This document shows, in pieces, positions 23,401 through 35,277 of a DNA stretch of 64,000 bases. Every line of letters starts with the position of its first letter. Positions within the stretch are counted from its first letter, which is position 1. Below the pieces are notes generated by a model. That model ran no database searches and was not told the origin of the DNA. It worked only from the letters and a program-made list of their open reading frames with translations. Both the position numbers and the translations under genes were made by a program. This DNA is from Trichuris trichiura (Eukaryota; Nematoda; Enoplea; Trichinellida; Trichuridae): contig JBAJFE010000023.1 of NCBI GenBank assembly GCA_037903355.1, forward strand, positions 558,001-622,000. Direction: 5' to 3'.

Positions 23401-26400
23401 TCGTCTTGATCACCATGTTCCATTGAACCCGCTCTTTTGTACACCGAGGGCACCTGTACGAACTACTTTAACCAGTTAATATTATGTCAATACGCCGATG
23501 CAGGGAAATATCCTCCTTTTTGGAAGCTCCTTCGAAAAACGGGAAGCTGGAATTATGAAAACATTTTCTTTTGTGATACTTCGTACAGTAGTGAACGGAA
23601 AGCAAGTAGCAGCATGATAAAAAAAATACTCACTCGCCGTCTTCTGCACGCCGAAAAAGTTTTCTGTCTACAAGAGGGTTGTAGAAGCGCTGAAGTATTC
23701 GTACGGAATAGGAACGGAAACGCTGAGTAAAAAGCAGCGTCTTTTTCTTCGCGATCCCTCCATCAGAAGCGAAACTGAAAGTAGCAGCAGAAACCTACTT
23801 CTACCCAGTCCTAGCTTTTAAACAGGTCTGTTGGATCCTGTATAAGCCTCAGAAGCTATTACATCTCGTGATGGCGAGCTTTGACTGAAGTCGCTCTTGT
23901 ATACCCTGGGGCCACATTGAAGAAGTAGTTTAAGTGCGGAATGGTATGCTCCTATACATATGCATAGCCATACTCCAAGTTATCGGACCTGGTCTATTCA
24001 ACGAGAGGCTGAGAATATGATAAACTCTTCTTTTTACATTTTTCGTACAGTAGATGAACGAAAAGCAGATATCAGCAGTCTCAAAATTACTCATGGTCCG
24101 TCCACTGTGCCCCGGAAAAGTCTTTTGTCTGCGACAGGACCGCAGCAACCCTGTAGTTTTCCTGTGGAATAGGAGCGGAAATGCCGAGCGATAACGAATC
24201 TGTTTTTATGCGCAGTGCCTTCATTTGAAACCAAATGGAAAGCAGCGGGCCAAAACGTATTCCTGTATCACTATTTTTTTAAACGGCCTCGTAAGGTCGG
24301 TTAACAACTTTGGAAGCCATAGGTTTCGCTTGTGGCGGTAGCGGTGTTCGACGAAAGCCGCTCTCCTATAGATTGGGCGCGTATGGTCAAAGTACATTAA
24401 CTAGCGAATATTAAGCCGCTATACTTATGGAGAGCAATGTTGTGATTTTTCGTCGCGCGGTTGAGCAATGGGGGTGCGGAAATGAGAAATACCTATCTTT
24501 TTGCAGTCTTCGTACAGTATATTAACGAAAAGCAGGTAACGCAATTTTCAACAAAACTCAGAGGCTGTCCGCTGCGCCTCGGAGAAGCCTTTCCTCTGTG
24601 AGGGACCGTAGAAGCGCTCTGACGCTCCTGCGGATGGCGAAGTGAAACGCCCAACGATAGCGAGCCTGTTTTTCCGCGCGATCCCTTCGTCTGAGACGCA
24701 ATGGAAAGTACCGGCAAAAACCGAGTACCGGCAACAAGGCATGCGGCCTACTACACAGCTTTGGCACGTTCCATACGAGTCCTACAAGCTATTGCTTTGC
24801 TTAATGCTTAATGAAATTATGCACCTATACTTACCCAGAGCCATACTCTCATTTCTCCGAGCTCCTTGGAGCATTGGAAGGCCAGGAAAATGTAAAACTT
24901 TTCTTTTTGCGTTCTTTGTACGGTAGAGTAAAGAAACGCAGGTACCGCTATTTTCAAAAATACCCATAGGCTATCGCATGCGCGCCAGAGATTTGTATTG
25001 CCTGCGATTGGGCTGTAGTAATGCAGTAATCTTTCCACTGAGTGCGTATTGAAACGCCGATTGATGACGAGCGCGTATTTCTTCGCGATTTCTCCAGTTA
25101 AAACTAAATTGAAAGCAGCGAGCAGAAACGTATTCCTCCATTGTTCTCTCTTTAAAATATCTGCGCTAGTTTGAATAGGAAATCTGGCAGCCATTGGTTT
25201 TCTTGATGGCAGTGTACAACGAGAGCAGCTCTGCTATACACTAGGCGCGCATCAACGACGTCTCCTAAGTAGCGAATATTATGCCCGCATACTTATGAGG
25301 GGCAACATTCGGATTTTGTGCATATTGTCTGAGCAACGGGTCTCTGGAAATCTGAGAAAATTTTCTTCTTATATTCCTTGTACAGCGGGTGATCGAAAAG
25401 CAGGTAGTACAATTTTCAAAACCAGTCAACAACGGTCCGATTTGCGCCGGCTGCAGGAGGGCTAAAGCGCTTTTCCTGAATAGGAAACGACAGGCGTACC
25501 GATAACGAGCCTGTTTTTCTTCGCGATCGGTTTGTGCTAATTGAAATGGAAACTGGTAGGCAGAAGCCTATTGCACAATTCGTGGTGCTTTTACACGCGC
25601 AGGACCTTTGAAAGCGATAGCTCGTCTTGATGTGGCTGTTTCACTGAACACGCTCTTCAATGCACTCTCGGCATATCTACGAACTACTTTAATTGGCTTT
25701 TATTATCTGCCTATACTTATCATAAGCGACATTCCAATTTCGTGCTGCTAGATTTCCAAACGGGCAGCTGGAAATATCAAAAACATCTTTTTTTGCATAC
25801 TTCCTACAGTAGGTGAAAGGAAAGCAGGTAAAATTATCTTCAAACACGTTCATAGGCCGTCTGCTGCGCGCCGAAGAAGTCTTTTGCCCACAAGACGTCC
25901 GTAGAAGCCCCGAAATTTTCCAGTGGAATAGGTTAGAAAACGGCGAGCGATACGGAGTGTGTTTTTCAGCGCGAAAGCTTCATCCGAATCCTCTTGGAAA
26001 GAAGCGGTCAGACACGTTTTCCAATATTATTTCTGTTTTAAACAGTGTCGTTCAGTCGCGTAGGTCCATTGGAAACTATAGCTTTTTGTGATGGCGGTGT
26101 TCGAGTAACGCCGCTCTTCTATACACTCGGATGCAGGGACGAAGTGCTTTGGCTAGGGAATAAAATGCCGCACACTTACGGAGAGCAGCATCCGGATTTT
26201 GTGAAGCTCGTCTGAGCAACAGGAAGCCAGCAACATGAAAATCGTTTCTTTCCACATCCTTCGTACAGTAGATGAACGAAAGCAGGTACCACTATCTTCA
26301 AAAATACTCATAGGCCGCCGCTAGAGCAGCGGGAACTTCTTTTGTCAGCAAGAGCCCTGTGATAGCGCTCCAAGTTTCTTACGGAAAGCCGAGCGATGAC

Positions 26401-29400
26401 AAGCCTGTTTCTTTGCGCGATGCGTTCATTTGATAGCAAAAAGAAATGTGTGTTTTGAGAAATGTGTTCCTGAATGATTCTTGCTTTTGAATGGCTAATC
26501 GGGGTCGGGTAAAGACTTTGGAAGTTATAGGTTTGGTTTGTCGCGCTGTTCGACGAAAACCGTTCTTGTATGCCTTGGGCGCACGTGGACGAAGTAGTTT
26601 ACACAGCGAGTATTAAATTCCTGTGCTTATGGAGAGCAAGACTCGGATATTTCGTGGGTTGTTTGAGCTACGGGAGGTTGGAAATATGAAAAAATTATCT
26701 TTCCTATTCTTCGTACAGTAATTGAAGGAAAAGCAGGTAGGCATATTTTCTAAAATAATCGCCAGCCGTCCGATGCGCGCCGGAGAAGTACTTTATCTCT
26801 GAGACGGCTACAGGAGGGCTAAAAGGTTTCTCCTGAATGGGAAACGAAAGGCCCAGCGAGGGCGGCCCCCTTTTCTGAGCGATCGCTTTCCCTTTCGTTG
26901 CGATATGGAAAGTAGCGCGAGAAACATAGTCGTGCAATGTTCCAGCTTTTGGACAGCTGCGCTGGTTTCCGTATGAGTCTTCGACGCGATTATTTCTCTG
27001 GCCATGGTCGTCTAAAGTTGCTCTTCTGAAGCCTAGTGGCACCTTGAAGACGTAGTTTAACTGGCGAATAGTATGCGCCTATAGTTACGCAGAGCCAAAT
27101 TCCTAGTTTTCAGAGGTCGAGTTAGGAACGGAAAGCCGAAAATATGAAAAGTTTCTCTTTTTCCATTCTTCGTACAGTAGATGAGCGAAAAGCAGGTAGC
27201 ATTATTTTCAAAAATAATTATATTCCGCTTTCTGTGCGCCGGAAAAGACTTTTGACTGTGAGAGAGCTGCAGTTGCCCTGTGATTCTCCTTCGCAACGGG
27301 AGCGGAAGAGCCAACCGGTAACGAGGCTGCTTTTCTGCGCGATGGTTTCATTTGAAGCCAACCAGAAAGCAGCGGGCAGAAAACAGTTCCTGTGCCATTC
27401 CTTTTTTTAAATAGCTACTTTGGGAAGTGTAAGAGCTTTGGAAGTTATACCTTTCGTTTGTTCGTGTGGTGGTGGTCGACGAAAGCCACTCTCCTATACA
27501 TTCAGCGCGCATATGGGATAGTACTTTAACTAGCAAATATTATGCCGCCATACTTTTGGAGAGCAATGTTGAGATTTTTCGTCGCTCGTTTGGACAAACC
27601 GTAGCCGAAAATAAGAAATAGTCCCTTTTTGCATTCTTCGTACAGTAGGTGAACGAAACGCAGGTACCGATATTTTCAACAATACTCGCAGCCTGTCCGC
27701 TGCGCGCCGGATACCTGCTTCGTCTGAGGAAGGGCTGTAGAACCGCTGTGATGCTCCTGCAGAGTGAAACGGAAACACCGAACACAGAAGCTCACCCTGT
27801 TTTTGCTCGTGATACCATCATCCGAGCGGAAATGGAAAGTGGCAGCAGAAATTAAATCCTGCGTTGTATTTGATTTTATACAGCTGTGCTGATTCGCGTA
27901 CGAGTCTCAGAAGCTGTTAGATTTCCTGACGGCGGTGTTTGACTGAAGTCGTTCTTCTATGCCCTGTGGGCACGTTAATGAAGTAGTTTTACTGCCGAAT
28001 ATTATGCTTGTATATCTACGCAGAGCCATATTCTTGTTTTTCGGAGCTCGTCTGTGCAACGGGAAACCGGAAATATGAAAAACTTCTCTTTTTCCATGTG
28101 GAGTACAGTTGATGAACGAAAAGCAGGTACCAGTATTTTCAACATACTAATTAGCCGTCGCATGCGCGCTGGAAAAGTTTTTTGTGAGCGATAGGGCTGT
28201 AGTAGCGCTGTAGTTTTCTTGCGGAGTGGGATTTGATACGCGGACCGATAGGGAGCCTGTTCTTCTGCGCGATGGCTTATTTGAAACGAAATCGAAAGGA
28301 GTGCTCAAAAACGTGTTCGGTGCATCGTCCTTGCTGTTAGATAGATGCTCTGAGCCGGATAGAGGCTTTGGAAGCTGTAAGTTTTGTTTGTCGCGGTGAT
28401 CGACAAAAGGCCCTCTTCTATACACTTGCCGCGCATGGACGAAGAACTTTACGTAGCGAGTATTATGTTTCTATATTTATGGAGAGCAGCATTCGGATTT
28501 TTTGAGCCACAGGAGGCTAGAAATACGACAAATTACGTTCTTCGTACAGTAGATAAACGAAAAGCAGGTACCACGTTTTTCAAAAATACTCTTAGGCCTT
28601 CCTCTGCGCGCCCGACTAGTGTTTTGTGTCCCAGAGCGTTTCAGCAGCGCAGTATCGGTTGTATGTTATGGGAACGGAAACGCAGAACTATAATGAGCCT
28701 GTTTTTCTGCGCGATGGCTTCATTTGAATCCATATCTAACGCAGCCGGCATAAACGTATTCCTGCATTATTCTGGCTTCTGGAAGCTATAGATTTTGGTT
28801 GTGGCGGTGTTCGACCAAAACCACTCTTGTGTAGCCTGGGCGCGCACGGACAAAGTAGTTGAAGTAGCGGATATCATAGCCCCATACTTATAGAGAGCAT
28901 AGTTCGGACTTTTCCGAGATCGTTTGAGCTACGGGATGCTGTAGATATGAAAAAATTCTGTTTTTACATTCTTCGTACAGTAGGTTAAAGATAAGAAGGG
29001 AGTAGTATTTTCAAAAATAGTCACTAACCGTCTAGCTCTCGCAGGAGAACGGTTTTATTTTTGAGGCGGCTACAGACGCGCCAAAACGCTTCTGCGAAAA
29101 AGATAAGGAAAGGCTGAGCGACGACGAAGCAGTATTTTGCGCCATCACTTCATCCGAAACGAAATGGAAAGTTGCGGGCACAATCGTATTCCTTAATGCG
29201 TATAGTCAACAGATGGCCGTGCTGTCCCGCTATGGAGCTTTGGAATCTGCCAATTGTCTTTATAGTGGTGCTCCAATGGAGCCGCACTTGTATATTCTGA
29301 GGGGCGCATGCAGGAACTTTTAACTAGCTAATATAGTGCCCCTATACTTACGGTTAGTGTCATTCCGATTTTTCAGTGCTCATACGAGCAACGGACAGCT

Positions 29401-29575
29401 CGAAATGTGATAAAATGCTAGTTTTTGGATACATGGTACAGTAGGTAAAGAAAAAGCAGGTAACACTAATTTCAAAAATACTGATGAAGCCTCTGGAGCG
29501 CGTGGACAAGTTCTTTGTCTGCGAGGGAGCTTCCGGAAGCCGCGAGAAACGGTTTCGTGTCAGAAAAACGTGCGC
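20470..29575. repeat. tandem satellite array, about 20 monomers of about 460 bp
   Basis: A landmark resembling GCATGGACGAAG recurs at about 20735, 21198, 21660, 22123, 22585, 22992, 23451, 23912, 24380, 24806, 25248, 25673, 26131, 26581, 27041, 27509, 27968, 28431, 28842 and 29305. Most spacings are 458-468 bp, with a few shortened units. About 160 bp after each landmark is the best conserved block, TTCGTACAGTAGATGAACG, then AAAAGCAGGTA and TTTCAAAAATACT. Monomers differ by many substitutions and indels. Open frames occur on both strands but change frame from unit to unit, so I read it as non-coding. Confidence 0.9.
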
Positions 29576-29830
29576 CAAACAGACACGTGACGTCTTTTCA
29601 CTTTTGCGTCAAAAGAAGGCACGTCAAACTGAGACGTCATATTTTAACTGTGCGTAAATTTGTTTCATTTGGAAAAAAAGGTGTATGTTGACTGCAGCTG
29701 AATGTGAGATTTGCGTGAAAGGAAGGCGAGTCAGTCTGACTTGAAAGGCTATTTCGTCGTCGTCGGGATATTTTTATGTATTTGCAGCTAAACGTGAAAA
29801 GTAACGCACGTAAACGGTATGACGTGAATT
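29540..29830. repeat. about 60 bp repeat, right flank of satellite
   Basis: It contains GTCAAAAGAAGGCACGTCAAAC, as on the left side, plus degenerate relatives (GCGTGAAAGGAAGGCGAGTCA, AACGTGAAAAGTAACGCACG). Confidence 0.6.
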
Positions 29831-31540
29831 AATTATAGAAGAGAATGATAGATTTCTTTCAGTTTTAGATTTAAAGTAAATGTTTTCAGAAAAGTGGGTA
29901 TTGCGAATTGTTTTCCAGTTTCAAAAGTGCTCGTCGTTTAAGCTCTCTTTAAACAGGTTGAAGTTGCCGGTGTATAAAAGGTATGAGTAGAGAAGCAAAC
30001 AGATAAAGCGAACAACTGTGTTGTTTGCTCGAATATTTAAGAATACAGTAAAATTGAGGTAAAGAAAGAACAAAAGAATAATGAAAGAAACGCAAATGAA
30101 TACAATTCATAGTGGCAAGCGGACAAGAATAAAGCGATGGAACAGGAAAGCCGTAGAAAGCAGGATGATATAAAAGACGGAAAGGAAGCATAGAAGGCAC
30201 CAAGAAAAAGATGAGAAAGAAGAAAAGAAACGACGAAGGACTATTAAAGAAGAAGGAAAGGAATAAGGTAGAAAAATTCGAACAAAGGGGAAGAGAAAGA
30301 AGGAAGAAAAAATTATCGAAGACAATTTTGTGCCAACATAGAGCACACCACACTACCTACAAACTTTAACGGCTTTAACCAGAGTTTAAACGATGGCCAA
30401 ATCAGAAACTGGAAAATAATTGACATTTCAACAAACTTTCACCAGTTAATTCCCACCTACAATGGATAGCTGTGAATATAAATCCTTTACGATAAAAACC
30501 CTTGAACCGTGATTCTATTTTATTGTGAACATAACGTTTATGTAAAAGCACAGCCTATATTCGGAGATGTAATTATTGTTCCTAATATTTTCTTATTAAG
30601 TTGAGATTTAAGGTTTATCGCACCATGTCGAAGGTCCTTTGAATCAGCGTTGATGGCGAGCAACAATCCGCCCTGAAAGCTCTACTTGGTAAGAAAAGAT
30701 GAGAAAACAATACGTCGTATCTTTTTGAATAGTACAATAATGGAGTAATGCACGCAGTTATTTGGAAGTTTTTCATGTGTTATGTAGTTTGCCCGGAAAA
30801 CCAGCCTAAATTTATTTTTCTTTTTCAATGACGATTGATAGTTGCCCATGAAACCGACCGTTCACGAAATCTACCGCAAGTTTGTCATTCAAATTCCTAA
30901 GGATAATAAGTGAAGTATACCCAACATGAAAACGGATACGCCCGTGAAAACCAGTAATTTAGTTCCCCATTAAAGACGGAACATCAAAAAGTAAATTTGT
31001 TTTAAGAACAAAGCCTCTTTCAGTTCTTTTATCAGTTGCCATGGATTTTAAGGTTGTAAAATGCTGTATGCACTGCAGTCAGTCTCTGTTCATCACACTT
31101 TTTTAGAGTAAATTTGAAATACTGTAGATTCTAATTGACGGAAAAGAGTATTATTTTTTCTTTTACTCGATAAAATTATTCTTGTTTTCCTTTTCCTATC
31201 GCTTACTGAAGAAATCGCACCACTTTTAAGTGAACGTTATCAGACTAAGCATTTAGGAATTCGTCAAAATCATATCTTTTTAAAGGGATAATCATATTTC
31301 AAAACGTTCTTTGCCCCCAATGTTTATACAATCAGAGTAAATATCATTCTAACTGAGTAAATACGATCGTTCTTCAAGGTCAACGAAATAGGTTATCAGT
31401 TTATCATATCAGCCAGAGGGAAGAAATTGTTTGAGCATTTGTTTGCTTTAATCGTATAGTAGTCAGTGGTAATGTTTGCACTTGTAAGATGTAGCTTAAC
31501 CTCTTATACGCTGAAACGATAAGATTCTATACTTACAAGC
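29831..31540. other. non-coding stretch with purine-rich tract
   Basis: From about 30,060 to 30,320 the plus strand is a run of AAGAA/GAAAGG purines, which explains the long pyrimidine-coded open frames opposite. No gene was supported. Confidence 0.45.
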
Positions 31541-31700
31541 AATGTGTCAATAGTAAGTGGGTTATTGAAACGACCTTTTATCAGGTCAATCAGTGATTTG
31601 CATACCACTAAAGTATTGTGGCCGAGACCCAGACGCTCAAAATCAGTGTTCGCTCGTTCCGACTTGCAGAGCAGTTGCTCCTATGCGACTACTGCTGACC

Positions 31701-31908
31701 GCTGCTCGTTCATTCCAGTGGTAAATGCTGCCGGTTGGAGGATCCATTTGGGAAAAGAAGAATCGCTGGACAGGAAGACGGTGCCATATGGAAATGATGG
31801 ACAAACCAGTTTCGCTGCTCGTTCATTCCAGTGGTAAATGCTGCCGGTTGGAGGATCCATTTGGGAAAGAAGAATCGCTGGACAGGAAGACGGTGCCATA
31901 TGGAAATG
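31701..31908. repeat. near-perfect 113 bp tandem duplication
   Basis: The units 31,701-31,813 and 31,814-31,908 start with GCTGCTCGTTCATTCCAGTG and are almost identical, apart from one A in an A-run, up to GAAATGAT. They then diverge. Confidence 0.8.
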
Positions 31909-32473
31909 ATCGGCACAGTGAAGAATTCTTCAAAAGATGGTGAGTCTTTTAGTCTTAAACATCTTTCATTTTTTTCAACTTTTAGAGCCTCGCTGATGAT
32001 GAAAAAAAGCGAAGGACGACAGCTCAAAACGGGACGACAACTTCAAAGCGAGAGGACCAATCGAATTTGGCGAAGAGGATCGAGCAGAAAAAATTTTCCG
32101 GACAGCCAATCGACCAAAAAAGAGGACGAAGAAAAGGAAAGGATGACTGCTCAAAACGGACGACAATTTCAAACCGAGAGGACCATTCGAAATTCGTGAA
32201 GAGGATCGAGAAGAAAAAATTTTCTGGACAGCCAATCGTCTAATCGACCAAAAACGAGGACGAAAAAAGGAAAGGACGACCGGTCAAAACTGGACAACAA
32301 TTTCAAAACGGAGGACGAGTCAAAGACGCTTGACAGTTCAATTGCACTATTTTTTGAAAGTAAGAAATTTGTCGTTTTTTGCTTATGTTGATTTTTGCAA
32401 TATTTTAGGATCGAAAAAGAAAACAGCTGGAAAAAAAGATTTCGATATTTTGGGTCGCTGTTTGTGCGTCTGA
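31831..32473 (+). pseudogene. possible repeat-bearing gene, probably degenerate
   Basis: Likely GT-AG introns lie at 31,940-31,985 (or -31,987) and 32,360-32,408. The last exon (32,409-32,473) continues the frame ...SSIALFFE into a lysine-rich tail ending GRCLCV and stop. The middle exon consists of about 2.5 tandem units of about 130 bp that are rich in K, R, D and E. The frame that joins both neighbours is interrupted by one TGA at 32,197-32,199, where the preceding repeat unit has CGA. Another frame is open until about 32,245. The gene could be inactivated, use a different splice pattern, or be a chance reading of an A-rich repeat. No family was recognised. Confidence 0.3.
31990..32335. 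repeat. about 130 bp tandem repeat, about 2.5 units
   Basis: CTCAAAAC.GGACGACAA recurs at about 32,021, 32,150 and (diverged) 32,283. GAGGATCGAG.AGAAAAAAT recurs at about 32,077 and 32,200. Confidence 0.65.
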
Positions 32474-32474
32474 T

Positions 32475-33290
32475 CAATCCGTCAAAATGTCAAACGACCA
32501 AATATTGTCATACCTGTGGCAGAAAGGACTCGCTCGTTTAGTATTGTCTGTCTTCTGCTGACGTCAAGTGGCAAGAATTTTTTTAGAGTCGACGATGTCC
32601 GTCTGTTTCCTAAAGGCATTTCAAAGACGAAGAAAATTCTGTGGACAAGAAATGGACTGGTCTTCAACTTCAACATATATCATTGCTGAGATTTTTCTCA
32701 GCAACTCATTTCATTCCTTCATCATCTCTGACGGAGCAGATCATATCCTGGTGTTGGGTATGAATCTCTCTGTTTTATGATGTGATTTTTTCACATCTCG
32801 AATTTTTTGTCATACTTCGCTCTTCAGCATCGTCTCCTGTTCGAAGACATGGTCTGGAATCATCTTATGGATCGCGCTCTCAGCTGATCGCGTCTCGTGA
32901 TCATCATTCTCTCATTTTGTCTCCTCTCATATCTTCTCTCCTCTGAGCAGATGAGCTGTTTCTCTCATCATGTTCAGTTCTTTTCATTCAGTCTTTCATT
33001 CTCAGTCTCTCTCTCTCTCTCCTGGTTCATTTTCTGGGAGGGGGGTTGTCTTCGGCCAGGTTCTTTCGGTCCGATTGGTGGATCCGATTCCTGGTATTAG
33101 CACGGATCGGGAATCCGCTCCTGTATTCGAGTGTATTATGCCGGCATCCGGCGCGTTTTTTAAGTCTTTGTTTACTTAGTGGTTTTTTTGAGCAACCTTC
33201 TTCCCCCTGGTGTGATTTTTTTGATCACGTGGTTCCTTCCCCATTACCACGTTTCGAGTGACATGGCGAGTGACAACCTCTCATGCGGTT
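32475..33290. other. non-coding stretch with CT tract
   Basis: No gene was supported. A short (TC)n tract occurs at about 33,005-33,022 and TCTC-rich sequence around 32,900-33,000. Confidence 0.4.
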
Positions 33291-33294
33291 ATTT

Positions 33295-33740
33295 CTGAGA
33301 TGGATGGATGAGTCATACCCCCTCGTGCGATCATTCTGACATGCAAATTTTGGGAGTACCCCCTCATGCACTGATTTTGACATGCATTTTTGGGGGTACT
33401 CCCCTCATGCAGTGATTTTGACATGCAGATTAGAGTATTTCCCCCATGCGATGATTTTGACATGCAATTTTGAGGGTACCCTCCGCATGCGATGACTTTG
33501 ACATGCAATTTTGAGGGTACCCTCTGCATGCGATGATTTTGACATGCAATTTTGAGGATATCCCCTCATGCTGTGGTTCTCACATGCAATTTTGAGATTA
33601 CCCTCCGCATGCGATGATTTTGACATGATCTACAGGGGTACTCTCGCATGCGATGACTTTGTCAAGCGGTTCGAGAGTACCCCCTGATGCAATGACTTCG
33701 ACATGCACTTTTCAGTGATCTCCAGCATGCAATGTGTTGG
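33295..33740. repeat. 41 bp tandem repeat array, about 11 units
   Basis: The unit reads approximately GCATGCGATGATTTTGACATG followed by CAATTTTGAGGGTACCCTCC. Starts of the CATGCAATTTT block at 33461, 33502, 33543 and 33583 show a 40-41 bp period. Degenerate copies continue towards 33,850. Each unit contains the palindromes GCATGC and GGTACC. Confidence 0.85.
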
Positions 33741-34270
33741 ATGCTACTATTTGTGTGACATCCTCATGAGATGATTTTATGGACTTGCACAGTGACTCCT
33801 TTTCATGCAATGACTATGTTAGCGATGACAATTTTCTCGCTGGATTATCATACTGTCAGCACGGTCCTTTCATGCAAGAACATTTACGCTCGTAGGAGAT
33901 GTACCCTCTACGTGAAGGCAACATGCCAGTGCCAGAACATCCATCAGCACAGGGGTTATACACTCCATGCCAATCTAACATGTATGCTTCAATTCCAATC
34001 ATACATCTAGGAATCATACCCACTACTAGACCGCTGTACGTTATAGGACTCCATTAGATATTTTAGACCCATGGGAGCGACATTCATACTTCGCATGCAG
34101 GTATATAGGTACCAGAGGAACGGTATGGCTCCACGGGTTACAAGCAAGTGGTACAACTCCTACTCTCAGGTGTTGTACTTTTTAAGAATAGGCAACATGC
34201 GGTCCATTTCCATCAGAGAAGGTACGGTATAGTATCCCCATTTCAGAGCAAAATATGTTTCATGAAGGTC
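33741..34270. other. degenerate repeat margin
   Basis: Scattered CATGCAATGA blocks continue from the 41 bp array and then fade. No gene was seen. Confidence 0.4.
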
Positions 34271-34276
34271 CATTGG

Positions 34277-34775
34277 TCAGTGTGAGGATGACAGAAGGTG
34301 CCAAAATTGCTGTGGATGTCTTGTGGTTTTAAACTTTCTTTTCTTTTCAACAGCTCTGTACATTTCAAGTCTGTCGCATGTTGCCCTGTCGCGCTTGTCG
34401 TTGATCTTGAGGCTTTTTGTTGTCTTTGTGACAGTAGTCCTTCCATTCTTGTGCTTGTCGCTGCTGCTTTCTTCCGCTAGCATTGCGTAATCTTGCTTGA
34501 GCTCTTCAATTCCCATTAGATTGTTTTTTAACTTTTCAATTCGTGACTTTTCCATTTGCTTCTTTCGGCACACCTTGCACTTTTTATCCTTTCTCAAAAT
34601 AATCTCTGCTGCTCACAATTGGCCAACCGAGTTTGCATACAGTTCACATATTTTTTGTCATCACCTTTGCTCCGATTGTGCCAAATGAGCGGTCATTTTC
34701 AGACTTTGCTTTCCTTGTAATCGCGTCCGTGACAAACGATTTGTGGATTGTGTCTTTGTGAACATATAACACCAT
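34277..34775 (-). CDS. hypothetical 145-residue lysine-rich protein, two exons
   Basis: Exon 34775-34665 begins at an ATG (preceded in frame by TAA two codons upstream) and ends GCAAAG|GTGATG. Exon 34603-34277 ends in TGA. The GT-AG intron is 61 bp and phase 0. The product has a short N-terminal part (MVLYVHKDTIHKSFVTDAIT) and a highly charged remainder with a CKVC pair and many K/R/E residues (KKQMEKSRIEKLKNN). It is probably helical and soluble. A nucleic-acid or nucleolar role would suit the composition, but no domain was recognised. It lies downstream of, and on the same strand as, the gene at 35,273-36,499. Confidence 0.45.
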
Positions 34776-35134
34776 TTGTTAACCATTGCAGACAATTTTA
34801 ACCATTGTAAACTTCGCAACTTCTACACCGTACCTCCTCTAATGAAAACCTACAAGCCCATAACCAGAATCCAACGGTCAAACGAGAGAACAATACTATC
34901 CCATACATTTGAAATTATATACGAGCACAACGCGACACATTCAAACCTATATCATGCCATGATGTAATACATGAGGATGTCACACAAATAGATATATGAG
35001 ATCACTGTCATGCAATTAATACATGTATGAGAATTCAATGTTATTAACACTCCCGGCATGCAAACATCAATTCTTACCAATGGAACAGAATGTCGTGTAG
35101 TTCTTCTTGTAGGTTCTGACTTTCGGCTGAAACT

Positions 35135-35178
35135 GGATGCCCTACCAACGTATGGATGGGCGGTTATTAGTTCAAAAC
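35135..35178. repeat. solo arm fragment of fold-back family
   Basis: CCCTACCAACGTATGGATGG followed by GCGGTTATTAG matches the arm sequence CTCTACCAACGGATGGATGAGC found at about 40,000, 40,240, 40,590, 52,600 and 52,665. Confidence 0.6.
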
Positions 35179-35271
35179 GGGACAAAACTTTGCCAAGACA
35201 TCGAGAACAATGCACACTGCTTTGGGTCAGTTTTACTTTGGCATTTCACCTGAAGGACCTCCCAAAAATTC

Positions 35272-35277
35272 TTTATT
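35272..35277 (-). terminator. polyadenylation signal overlapping the stop codon
   Basis: AATAAA on the minus strand overlaps the TAA stop of the nine-exon gene. Confidence 0.4.

Noticed and set aside
20470..29575. Many 60-135 codon open frames in the satellite
   Set aside because: The frame and strand of the openings change between monomers and indels are not multiples of three.
29949..30353. Open frame of 134 codons on the minus strand rich in Phe, Leu and Ser
   Set aside because: It is produced by a purine-rich tract on the other strand. Its composition, not selection, keeps it open.
33281..33626. Repeat array considered as a CRISPR
   Set aside because: Units of 41 bp follow one another without unique spacers, and the context is eukaryotic.
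34952..35215. 87-codon open frame on the minus strand
   Set aside because: No start context or splice signals. Part of it is repeat-arm sequence.
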